A DNA stretch of 49,593 bases from assembly GCF_023227745.1 (NCBI RefSeq), contig NZ_JALKBX010000015.1:1-49593 (forward strand), given 5' to 3'. The notes beneath the pieces were generated by a model. The model ran no database searches. It saw only the letters and a list, made by a program, of their open reading frames with translations, and had not been told where the DNA came from. Made by a program: the position numbers and the translations under genes. Source of the DNA: Natroniella acetigena (GTDB lineage: Bacteria; Bacillota; Halanaerobiia; Halobacteroidales; Halobacteroidaceae). Positions 42,992 to 49,593 of this stretch are shown here, in pieces; position 1 is the first letter of the stretch, and each line of letters opens with the position of its first letter.

Positions 42992-44059
42992 GTGTCCACA
43001 GAGAAAGGGATTTTAGAAAAACATCAAAATTATACAAGTGAAAAATTATTATTTGGGATTGTTTTAGGAGTATTACTTATTCTGCTTGCTATGTATTCAA
43101 TTGTAGTAGGGCCAGTAAAGATACCAATTACTGAAGTAATAGCTACATTATTAGGTAGTGATGTAGGGAATTCCTACACAATTATCTGGAATATCAGGTT
43201 GCCGCGAGTGTTAGCAGCAATATTAGCTGGGATGGGATTATCAATAGCTGGTGCAGCTATGCAGAGTGTCTTAAAGAACCCATTAGGCTCACCGTATACT
43301 CTAGGGATTTCTCAGGCAGCGGCTTTTGGAGCTGCTTTTTCAATAGTATTTTTGCGGGCGGGGGCATTACATAGCACTAGTGCTGATGCTGTTATATTGA
43401 ATAATCCCTACTTAACTACTATATCAGCCTTTTTCTGGGCTTTGATTTCGGTAGGGGTCATAATTATCATAACTAAATATAAGAATGCAGACCCGGAAAC
43501 AATGATTCTTGCAGGAGTAGCATTAGGTTCGCTCTTTACTGCTGGAACAACAGCTATCCAGTATTTTGCTAATGATGTAGAGGTTGCAGCAATTGTATTT
43601 TGGACTTTTGGTGATCTGGGTCGGGTAAGCTGGAATGATTTACTAATTATGTCTATAGCAGTAATACCTGCTTCTATTTACTTCATCCGTAACAGCTGGA
43701 ATTATAGTGCCTTAGCTTCTGGTCAGGAAACAGCTAAAAGCTTGGGAGTTGATGTTGAAAAAATAAGGCTATATGGCATGTTGGTATCATCCTTTGTTAC
43801 TGCTTTAATTGTTTCTTTTGTAGGAATTATAGGTTTTGTAGGACTGGTAGCACCGCATATTGTTCGGAAGATAATCGGAGGAGAAGAAAGATATCTGATG
43901 CCCGCTTCTTGTTTAGTAGGTAGTCTATTATTATTGGCTTCTGATACGGCTGCCAGAACTGTTATTTCACCAATTGTTTTACCAGTTGGAATTTTGACAT
44001 CATTTTTAGGTGCACCACTATTTATTTATTTAGTCTTAAAAGGGAGGAGATATTGGTGA
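42992..44059 (+). CDS. FecCD/BtuC-type ABC permease
   Basis: 355 residues, about nine to ten membrane segments. Family motifs are IRLPRVLAAILAGMGLSIAGAAMQSVLKNPL, LGISQAA and the C-terminal GFVGLVAPHIVRKIIG. Imports siderophores, haem, cobalamin or other metal chelates. GTG 42992 follows GGGGTGA; the longer frame from 42950 would begin inside the palindrome. Substrate is not shown by sequence; neighbours suggest nickel or another metal chelate. Confidence 0.88.
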   Translation: MSTEKGILEKHQNYTSEKLLFGIVLGVLLILLAMYSIVVGPVKIPITEVIATLLGSDVGNSYTIIWNIRLPRVLAAILAGMGLSIAGAAMQSVLKNPLGSPYTLGISQAAAFGAAFSIVFLRAGALHSTSADAVILNNPYLTTISAFFWALISVGVIIIITKYKNADPETMILAGVALGSLFTAGTTAIQYFANDVEVAAIVFWTFGDLGRVSWNDLLIMSIAVIPASIYFIRNSWNYSALASGQETAKSLGVDVEKIRLYGMLVSSFVTALIVSFVGIIGFVGLVAPHIVRKIIGGEERYLMPASCLVGSLLLLASDTAARTVISPIVLPVGILTSFLGAPLFIYLVLKGRRYW

Positions 44060-44820
44060 AGTTAGAGGTTGAAGGGTTAGAATTTAGTTATCAGCAAGAA
44101 AAAGTTCTTGAAAATATAGAGTTAAAGGTAGATGCAGGTCAGATTCTGGGGATTATTGGTCCTAATGGTTCGGGTAAGAGTACTCTATTGAAATGTATTA
44201 ATGGTATTTTAGAACCTGATACAGGGGAGATATGGTTAAATGGCAATAATTTAGCTGAATTTAGCAGAAATGAGCTAGCTCAGAATATAGGTTATGTACC
44301 GCAAAAAGAAAATCGCAAGTTTCCAGCTAATGTTTTTGATACAGTCTTGTTGGGGCGTAAACCTTATATTAGCTGGAAGCCGACAGAGGAAGATTTAACA
44401 ATTGTAGCAGAGATTATCGATATGTTATGCTTGGAAAGTATTTCTATGCGTGATGTAAATTGCTTAAGTGGAGGACAGCGTCAGAAAGTGATGATCGGAC
44501 GGGCTTTGGCCCAGCAACCAGAGGTTATGCTATTGGATGAACCGACAAGTGAATTAGATTTGAAGCATCAACTGGAAGTATTGAATGTAGTTAAAGCTCA
44601 GGTAGCCCACGGGGTTTCAGCCATAATGGCAATCCATGATCTCAGCTTAGCTGGTAGGTATTGTGATAAAGTAGTAATGCTTGATAATGGACAGATCTTT
44701 GATGCCGGAGGTTTGGAGATTCTAACACCTAAAAATATTGAATCTGTCTATGATGTAAAGGTTAGTATTAAAGATCACCGTGGGAGTAAATTAGTGATAC
44801 CTGAGGAGCCAATAGCCTGA
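44056..44820 (+). CDS. FecE/BtuD-type ABC ATPase
   Basis: 254 residues. Walker A GPNGSGKST (about 36), Q-loop YVPQKE, signature LSGGQRQK (about 136), Walker B VMLLDEPTSELD and switch His IHDLS. Its GTG overlaps the permease stop by four bases (GTGA) and follows GGGAGGAG. Confidence 0.92.
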   Translation: MKLEVEGLEFSYQQEKVLENIELKVDAGQILGIIGPNGSGKSTLLKCINGILEPDTGEIWLNGNNLAEFSRNELAQNIGYVPQKENRKFPANVFDTVLLGRKPYISWKPTEEDLTIVAEIIDMLCLESISMRDVNCLSGGQRQKVMIGRALAQQPEVMLLDEPTSELDLKHQLEVLNVVKAQVAHGVSAIMAIHDLSLAGRYCDKVVMLDNGQIFDAGGLEILTPKNIESVYDVKVSIKDHRGSKLVIPEEPIA

Positions 44821-44901
44821 GTATTTATTTTAGGTTTTGTATTATTTTTTTATGAAAGTACTATTTAGAGTGATGATTTTAACAAAAAGGAGGAGGATAT
44901 A

Positions 44902-45984
44902 ATGAGGAAAAGAAAGAGGTATGGAGTAGCAGTAGTGATGTTAGCTTTATTAATAGTTATTGGTGGATGTGGTAATCAGCAGGTAGAAGAGGAGATGGAG
45001 ACAGTTAAAATAGAAGATATGGCAGGGCGAGAAGTTGAAGTGCCTAAGGATGTAGATGAAATTGTTGGATTAGGAGCTGGATGTATGAGACTAATTACTT
45101 ATATGGATGCTGTAGAATATCTTGTGGGAGTGGAAGAGTACGAACATGAAGATCCAAGGGGCAGGCCTTATGCTTGGGCTAATCCAGAGTTTTCAGAGCT
45201 TCCTTCTGTAGGTTCACAACATACTGGAGAGATGGAATTGATAGCTGCTCAAGACCCGGATGTAATATTTCGGGCTTCCTCGGCTGCTGAAGCTGATGAC
45301 TATCAGGAGCGAACAGGTATTCCCACAATAGATCTGCGGGTTGGTGATTTAAATGAGAATAGGGATGCTTTTTACAAAACTTTGCGACTGATAGGTCAGG
45401 TTTTGGATAAAGAGGATAGAGCGGAGGAAGTAATTGATTATACTGAGTCTACCATTCGAGATCTCCAAAATAGAACAGAAGATATACCTTCTGAAGAAAA
45501 ACCAGAGGTTTATGTTGGAGGTGTCTTACACAGAGGGGGGCATGATTTGCGGAGTACTTATGGTAATTACGCTCCCTTTCAATTTGTTAATGCCAAAGAT
45601 GTTGCTGATAATTTAGATTTAGGAACTGAGCATGTGATGGTGGATGACGAAATGATCATTGAGTGGGATCCAGATATTATTTTTATCGATATGGGTAGCT
45701 ATACGCGGGGAGCGCTTACTTTAGAGAAGCCTCAATATGAAATGTTGTCAGCAGTTCAGGACGAAAATCTCTACGGAGTACTACCCTATAATTGGTATAC
45801 TATTAACTATGGAACGGTCTTAGCTAACTCTTATTATATTGGCACGGTTCTCTATCCAGAAGAATTCAGCGATATAACTCCTGAGGAGAAAGCCGATGAA
45901 ATTTATGAGAAGCTAGTAGGCGAGCCAGTCTTTGAGAAGATGCAAAGGGATCTTGGTGGTTTTGAAGAGTTTCCAAGAGATTGA
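44902..45984 (+). CDS. FecB-type metal-chelate-binding lipoprotein
   Basis: 360 residues. A lipoprotein signal ends VIGGCGN (Cys about 23). Class III binding protein with the usual start MAGREVEVPKDVDEIVGLG, AAQDPDVIF, a long connecting helix and IEWDPDIIFID. The body is rich in Glu and Asp. Longer than BtuF (about 270) and with many Tyr/Trp/His (RPYAWANPEF, YNWYTINYG), so cobalamin is less likely than another metal complex. GGAGGAGG ribosome site. Confidence 0.85.
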   Translation: MRKRKRYGVAVVMLALLIVIGGCGNQQVEEEMETVKIEDMAGREVEVPKDVDEIVGLGAGCMRLITYMDAVEYLVGVEEYEHEDPRGRPYAWANPEFSELPSVGSQHTGEMELIAAQDPDVIFRASSAAEADDYQERTGIPTIDLRVGDLNENRDAFYKTLRLIGQVLDKEDRAEEVIDYTESTIRDLQNRTEDIPSEEKPEVYVGGVLHRGGHDLRSTYGNYAPFQFVNAKDVADNLDLGTEHVMVDDEMIIEWDPDIIFIDMGSYTRGALTLEKPQYEMLSAVQDENLYGVLPYNWYTINYGTVLANSYYIGTVLYPEEFSDITPEEKADEIYEKLVGEPVFEKMQRDLGGFEEFPRD

Positions 45985-46021
45985 TTTATAAGACTAAGTA
46001 AGAGACAATAATGTTTAGGTT

Positions 46022-46156
46022 TATGAAATAGGTGCTTCTAGTGGAACACCTTACTCTAAATAATATCTTCTTACTGCTCGAGGTAATGATCTGGGCAGAG
46101 GATATCTTTTTTCAAGTGGTGGGTTAAAATATAAATTTATTCCAGTTAAGATTTGA
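46022..46156 (+). pseudogene. Short coding-like remnant of an unknown gene
   Basis: One frame reads YEIGASSGTPYSK, a TAA, then YLLTARGNDLGRGYLFSS and on to a TGA at 46154. The composition is protein-like, but there is no start, no ribosome site and one internal stop. It lies between fecB and fmdE copy 1 and is probably the tail of a lost gene. I cannot name the family. Confidence 0.35.
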
Positions 46157-46179
46157 ATTTAATGAAGGAGAGGATAAAT

Positions 46180-46704
46180 ATGGATGAAAAGTTATGGGAA
46201 AAAGCAGTTGACTTTCATGGGCATGAATGTCCTGGATTAGCTATTGGTTATAAGGCTTGTGAGGCTGTTAAGCAAAAATTAAAAATTGACTTTTCAGAAG
46301 ATGAAGGCTTAGTTTGTGTGACAGAAAATGATGCCTGTGGTGTTGATGCTATTCAAGTAATTTTAGGATGTAGTTTTGGTAAAGGAAATCTTATTTATCG
46401 TGAGGTAGGTAAGCAGGCCTATAGCTTTTTTAATCGTAGCACTGGGGAAAGTATAAGAGCTGTTTTAAAGCCAGTTCAACAAGAGATGGATAGAGAAGAG
46501 CGACAAGAGTATTTATTAAATGCACCTATAGATGATTTATTTGAATTTAAGACTCCTGATTTTAACTTACCTGAAAAAGCAAGAATTTTTACAACTATTA
46601 TTTGTGAAAGCTGTGGAGAAGGGGCTTCTGAGAATAAGATTCGGTTGATGGAAGGAGAAAAGGTGTGTCTAGATTGTTTTGAGCAGTATTCAAGAAAGCT
46701 ATAA
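46180..46704 (+). CDS. FmdE-family zinc-ribbon protein, copy 1
   Basis: 174 residues, FmdE family (named after a gene near Mo/W formylmethanofuran dehydrogenase). The N-terminal metal site is FHGHECPGLAIGYKA (His, Cys), followed by ENDACGVDAIQVILGCSFGKGN. The C-terminus is a zinc ribbon with CESCGEG and CLDC (about 147-169). ATG 46180 follows AAGGAGAGG. Function unknown; often located with metal transport or Mo/W enzymes. Linked here to the FecBCD-type transporter. Confidence 0.85.
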   Translation: MDEKLWEKAVDFHGHECPGLAIGYKACEAVKQKLKIDFSEDEGLVCVTENDACGVDAIQVILGCSFGKGNLIYREVGKQAYSFFNRSTGESIRAVLKPVQQEMDREERQEYLLNAPIDDLFEFKTPDFNLPEKARIFTTIICESCGEGASENKIRLMEGEKVCLDCFEQYSRKL

Positions 46705-47065
46705 ACTTTTTAACGACGATGATATAGAAATCATAAAGGTAGTAGAAGAAGATAAGGTTCTAATTATTATTTTAGAACCCAATGCTGCCCTGCTTTATAA
46801 TATAGGTCGAACTTGTATCATTCCTAGACACATCTGGAAGGAGATAGATGATCCTTATGCGTTTGATGTCCCTGAAGTAGTCATAGGTACTGGGCCTTAT
46901 CGTTTAACACAATATAGTAAAGAACACGGAACCTATCGCTTTGAAGCTTTCGATGACTTCTGGGGATATCGCTTATTATTTAATATGGAAGATCATGAAT
47001 TCTTACGTGAGCGAAAGATTAGACAGGCTATCAGTTACGCTATTTTAGGAGAAATTGATCCTTAA
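46679..47065 (+). pseudogene. nikA-like remnant with internal deletion
   Basis: The frame overlaps the end of fmdE copy 1. Its protein matches the middle of a family-5 binding protein: PNAALLYNIGRTCIIPRHIWK and GTGPYRLTQY, FDDFWGY, then directly FLRERKIRQAISYA, skipping about 100 residues expected between them. It stops early, and signal peptide and C-terminal half are missing. Clearly a decayed second nikA gene. Confidence 0.8.
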
Positions 47066-47152
47066 AAGAGGAGAATAGTTTACAGTGTAGAAGTAATTTA
47101 TAGTAGCACAAATTTGAAATTATTCATACTGAAGAAAGGAGGTGGACAAGAT

Positions 47153-47611
47153 ATGTGTATGCAAAAAACTTTGTGGGAACAGACAGTTGATTTTCATGGA
47201 CACGAATGTATGGGTTTAGCCTTAGGTTATAGAATTGCAGAAGCTGCTATGAATGAACTGAAAGATGATTGTAACTGTGATTGTGACTGTGATCCAGATG
47301 ATGAAATGGTGGCAGTGGTAGAAAACGCTAATTGTTCAGTCGATGCTGTACAGTTCATTACAGGTTGCACAGTAGGAAAGAGAAATTTAATCTTTCAGAA
47401 TACAGGTAAAAATGGTTATATTTTCGCTCTACGTAATAGCGAGAAAGCTGTGCATATAATGGTTAAGGAGATTGGAGAAGAAGAGGATAAAGAGGATGTT
47501 TTATCAAAGCCACTGGAAGAAGTATGTAGAATCGAAGAAATTAACTATGAAGTGCCAGAAAAGAAAAAAGTTACTGCTTTGAGTATGTGTGGGTGTGCTG
47601 AAGAGATATAA
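47153..47611 (+). CDS. FmdE-family protein, copy 2, with Cys/Asp-rich insertion
   Basis: 152 residues. Shares VDFHGHECMGLALGYRIAEAA and NCSVDAVQFITGCTVGKRN with copy 1. Two differences: a CNCDCDCDPDDE insertion at about 43-54, and loss of the zinc ribbon, the C-terminus keeping only MCGCAEEI. The insertion looks like a metal-binding loop. ATG 47153 follows AAAGGAGGTGG at good distance. Intact despite lying among pseudogenes, so probably under selection. Confidence 0.8.
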   Translation: MCMQKTLWEQTVDFHGHECMGLALGYRIAEAAMNELKDDCNCDCDCDPDDEMVAVVENANCSVDAVQFITGCTVGKRNLIFQNTGKNGYIFALRNSEKAVHIMVKEIGEEEDKEDVLSKPLEEVCRIEEINYEVPEKKKVTALSMCGCAEEI

Positions 47612-47636
47612 GCTAAAAAATCAAAAGAAAATGTTG

Positions 47637-47680
47637 AAAGCTCTAATCTGCTAACAATTAGAAGATTGGAGCTTTTTGTA
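47637..47680 (+). terminator. Terminator after fmdE copy 2
   Basis: AAAGCTCTAATCT and AGATTGGAGCTTT pair, followed by TTTTTGT. Terminator and A-rich flank resemble those after nikR (32629-32691). Confidence 0.82.
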
Positions 47681-47727
47681 TTTAAATCAGTTAAAGCAAA
47701 AGAAAAATAAAAAATTAATTTTTAAGC

Positions 47728-47752
47728 AGGAATAATAAAAGATATAAAGAAT
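47728..47752 (+). promoter_or_regulatory. Sigma-H-like promoter, now without intact gene
   Basis: GCAGGAATA, 14 nt, GAATATA: full consensus. It is followed by a NikR-like palindrome and then by a terminator at 47842, with no gene between. Confidence 0.62.
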
Positions 47753-47765
47753 ATATAATTTAGTA

Positions 47766-47792
47766 GTAACACTAATGTAATTTTTGTGTTAC
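47766..47792 (+). promoter_or_regulatory. Candidate NikR operator, perfect palindrome
   Basis: GTAACAC, 13 nt, GTGTTAC. Both half-sites are perfect, although in the reverse arrangement to the commonly cited GTGTTAC-N-GTAACAC. It follows the promoter at 47728 by 14 bp. Confidence 0.5.
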
Positions 47793-47841
47793 AGGTGGGT
47801 TAATAATTTTATCCTTAAAAAGTATCATTTTTATCTCCTTT

Positions 47842-47879
47842 CTGCCTGGAGTTGATGGACCAGGCAGAGGTTTTTTTTA
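47842..47879 (+). terminator. Terminator with CCTTTCTGCCTGG hairpin, copy 2
   Basis: CTGCCTGG and CCAGGCAG pair around a 10-nt loop, followed by eight T. It would end a short RNA of roughly 120 nt starting at the promoter at 47728. Confidence 0.82.
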
Positions 47880-48100
47880 TCCTTGGTTTAGGAAGTTTTA
47901 GCTTGAAAATTAAGGGTTAAAATTAAATATTTTAATTATATTATACGAGAATTTTTTTGGCAAGGATTGAGGGTTTTTTGTTTTTATAGGAGAAAAAAGG
48001 ATAGATATAGAGAACATATAACATCAATATCATAAATATAATATTTGTAATATTGAAAACTTACAATTACATCAATTAAATTCAGGAAAGGGGTAAAGTT

Positions 48101-48850
48101 ATGTCTATTCAACAAGAGATCGAAAGTTATTGGGAAACTAGAGCAGATGTCTATAGCCAATCTATTCAAGAGCAATTGAACTCTCCTAAAAAAGAGATTT
48201 GGAAAGAGTTGATCGACAAACATATCACCAAGCAAGAAGGGGTCAAAGCATTAGATCTAGGTTGCGGGCCAGGCTTTTTCAGTATCTTAATGTCAGAGCT
48301 TGATTATGAGGTAACAGCAGTAGATTGTACATTAGATATGTTGCAAGAAGCTAGAAATAATATAGAAAATGAAGGCTTTTCCGCTCAGTTTCTCAAGGGT
48401 GATGTACATAACCTTCCTTTTTTAGATAACAGTTTTGATCTGATAGTCTGTAGGAATTTAGTTTGGAATTTAGTAGAGCCTAAAAGAGCTTATCAAGAAT
48501 GGTATAGGATTTTAAAAAAGGGCGGTAAACTGGTTGTCTTTGATGCTAATTGGTATTTAAGGTTGCATGATACTTCTTTAAAGGAGGAGCATAAAAGGGC
48601 TACTAAACAGGCAAAAAAAATAGGATATCGTGATGGTGTCACTAAAAAACAGAAAGATAAGTGTGCTAAGATAGCTGAAGAGTTACCGTTGAGCTATCAA
48701 TTAAGACCTAAGTGGGATGAGCAGGTACTAGGGGAGTGTGGTTTTGAAGATGTAGTCTTTGATTTAGAGGTTTCAGATAAGGTCTGGGATGAAAAGAAAC
48801 AGGTCTGTTATGGTACTACTCCTTTATTTTCAGTCTGTGCTAGGAAATGA
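48101..48850 (+). CDS. SAM-dependent methyltransferase, copy 2
   Basis: 249 residues, differing from the gene at 40832 in about 17 positions; SAM loop LDLGCGPGFFSIL and the rest of the core are unchanged. Upstream DNA for about 130 bp is also alike, so the duplicated unit included the leader. Changes include Pro to Val in NLVWNLVEP. No stop or frameshift. Two copies may mean dosage or slight specialisation. AAAGGGG ribosome site. Confidence 0.85.
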   Translation: MSIQQEIESYWETRADVYSQSIQEQLNSPKKEIWKELIDKHITKQEGVKALDLGCGPGFFSILMSELDYEVTAVDCTLDMLQEARNNIENEGFSAQFLKGDVHNLPFLDNSFDLIVCRNLVWNLVEPKRAYQEWYRILKKGGKLVVFDANWYLRLHDTSLKEEHKRATKQAKKIGYRDGVTKKQKDKCAKIAEELPLSYQLRPKWDEQVLGECGFEDVVFDLEVSDKVWDEKKQVCYGTTPLFSVCARK

Positions 48851-48866
48851 TACTGGTGATTAATAA

Positions 48867-49304
48867 AAATCGCTTCACTCTAAAGGGCTATCTGCTTATG
48901 CTATTGGAACAATTAGTAGAGCTTCTAATATAATCAGAAACGAACTAGAGCGTAGTACAGTTTCTTCCTTTCTACCTGGAGGCCCAGGTAAATTTTTTAA
49001 AGGCTTAAATAAGAACCGGATTCTTCTCTGGCATATATTGAGAAATGCCATGTTACCTATAGTAATCCGTACTTTTCTAAGTCTGGGCGCACTGGTTAGC
49101 GGGGCGATACTGGTAGAAAATGTATTTAACTACCCTGGTCTGGGTCTTCTAATGCAGGAAGCTGTACATGTCCACGACTATCCTCTGATTCAGGGAATTT
49201 TCCTGGTAGTAGCTCTTTTTGTTCTAGTGGCAAACTTAATGGCCGATTTAATATACAAACATTTCGATCCAAGAATAGAGAGTCAAGAACAGACAACAAG
49301 TTAG
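48867..49304 (+). pseudogene. nikB-like remnant, 5' part missing
   Basis: An open frame without a start runs from 48867 (SLHSKGLSAYAIGTISRASN) to 49304. It matches the second half of a NikB permease: ILLWHILRNAMLPIVIRTF, VENVFNYPGLGLLMQEA, DLIYKHFDPRIES. The EAA-loop part is disrupted: between NELERS and KGLNKNR, where DY..ARA is expected, stand about a dozen foreign residues (TVSSFLPGGPGKFF) coded by a CTACCTGG/CCAGGTA hairpin. Truncated and inactive. Confidence 0.8.
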
Positions 49305-49318
49305 GTGGGAAGATAATT

Positions 49319-49390
49319 ATGAAATTTTATCCAAAAATTAAAACATTTATTAATTATCCTCAATCTTTCTTGCAAAGATTGAGGATTTAA
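49319..49390 (+). pseudogene. nikC-like start fragment
   Basis: ATG at 49319 with GGTGGGAAG upstream begins MKFYPKIKTFINYP, a plausible NikC N-terminus right after the nikB remnant, but the frame runs into a terminator after 23 codons. Remains of the same lost operon. Confidence 0.45.
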
Positions 49391-49396
49391 TTTTAA
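49356..49396 (+). terminator. Terminator after the nik remnants
   Basis: ATCCTCAATCTTT and AAAGATTGAGGAT form a perfect 13-bp stem, followed by TTAATTTT. It closely resembles the terminator at 34091 before nikA. Confidence 0.85.
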
Positions 49397-49593
49397 TATT
49401 TAATTGGAATTATTGATTAATATTGGGATTATTGATATAATGGAACGGATTCAAAAACTTAGATATTTCTAAGAAACTTCTGTTTAAAAACCAGGAGTTG
49501 AAAAATACACTGTACAAGGAGCATTCCTGTAATAAATAAATATCAAGATAGACAAAAAGAGCACCTCCCTGATATAATACGGGGTATCTAATG
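49397..49593. other. Unassigned end of the window
   Basis: No gene, RNA or clear repeat is seen. A GC-richer stretch (GAGCACCTCCCTGATATAATACGGGG at about 49560 in shortened view) at the very end differs from its surroundings and may begin a mobile element beyond the window; not provable here. Confidence 0.2.

Noticed and set aside
42992-45984. BtuFCD vitamin B12 importer
   Set aside because: No B12 riboswitch upstream, binding protein longer than BtuF, and neighbours are methyltransferases and FmdE proteins. Not excluded, but less likely.

Overview
The window is AT-rich DNA from what looks like an anaerobic, spore-forming, probably halophilic Firmicute, in the manner of Halanaerobiales such as Acetohalobium or Orenia. 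Evidence for spores is spoIIGA-sigE. Evidence for a strict anaerobe is an oxygen-independent benzimidazole pathway and dedicated Ni, Co and W uptake, which fits a CODH/ACS and W-enzyme life style. Acidic stretches in secreted proteins fit a halophile. The species is inference; no rRNA is present.

Layout. 1-715: six tRNA genes (Phe cut by the window edge, Leu, Gly, Ile, Arg, His), two of the gaps filled by self-complementary repeats. 801-993: a 48-bp perfect palindrome and a tiny minus-strand gene with a strong ribosome site. 1310-18460: the division and cell-wall cluster rsmH-ftsL-PBP-murE-murF-mraY-murD-ftsW-murG-murB-murA-ftsQ-ftsA-ftsZ (murC is absent). 18619-21896: spoIIGA, sigE, an unknown gene and apbE.

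21970-31007: a cobalamin riboswitch with terminator, then one long operon: a zinc dehydrogenase, a TrpD-like phosphoribosyltransferase, a 69-residue protein, two ThiC paralogues (bzaA/bzaB type), cobT, an ECF substrate protein (cblT-like), an alpha-ribazole kinase (cblS-like) and a TIM-barrel protein. It joins de novo synthesis and salvage of the cobamide lower ligand and contains members with no known role there. The second ThiC paralogue has lost the Fe-S cysteines.

31307-40481: mscS-nikR, a secreted DUF4198/NikK-like protein, a second cobalamin riboswitch whose side stems carry two palindromic insertions, nikABC without nikDE, and tupABC with a one-domain ModE-type regulator and its likely operator. 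40832-49593: two methyltransferases, an iron-siderophore-type ABC transporter, two FmdE-family proteins (one with a Cys/Asp insertion), a 93% identical copy of the first methyltransferase, and broken remains of another nikABC set.

Two regulatory patterns tie the second half together. Sigma-H-like promoters (AGGA, then exactly 14 nt between the heptamer and GAAT/GAAA) occur about eight times, plus one weaker copy before rsmH. At three of them a candidate NikR operator (two GTAACAC/GTGTTAC half-sites 13 nt apart) lies just downstream. Together these describe a nickel/cobalt/tungsten and cobamide supply island in which SigH-like promoters, NikR, a ModE-like repressor and B12 riboswitches share control.
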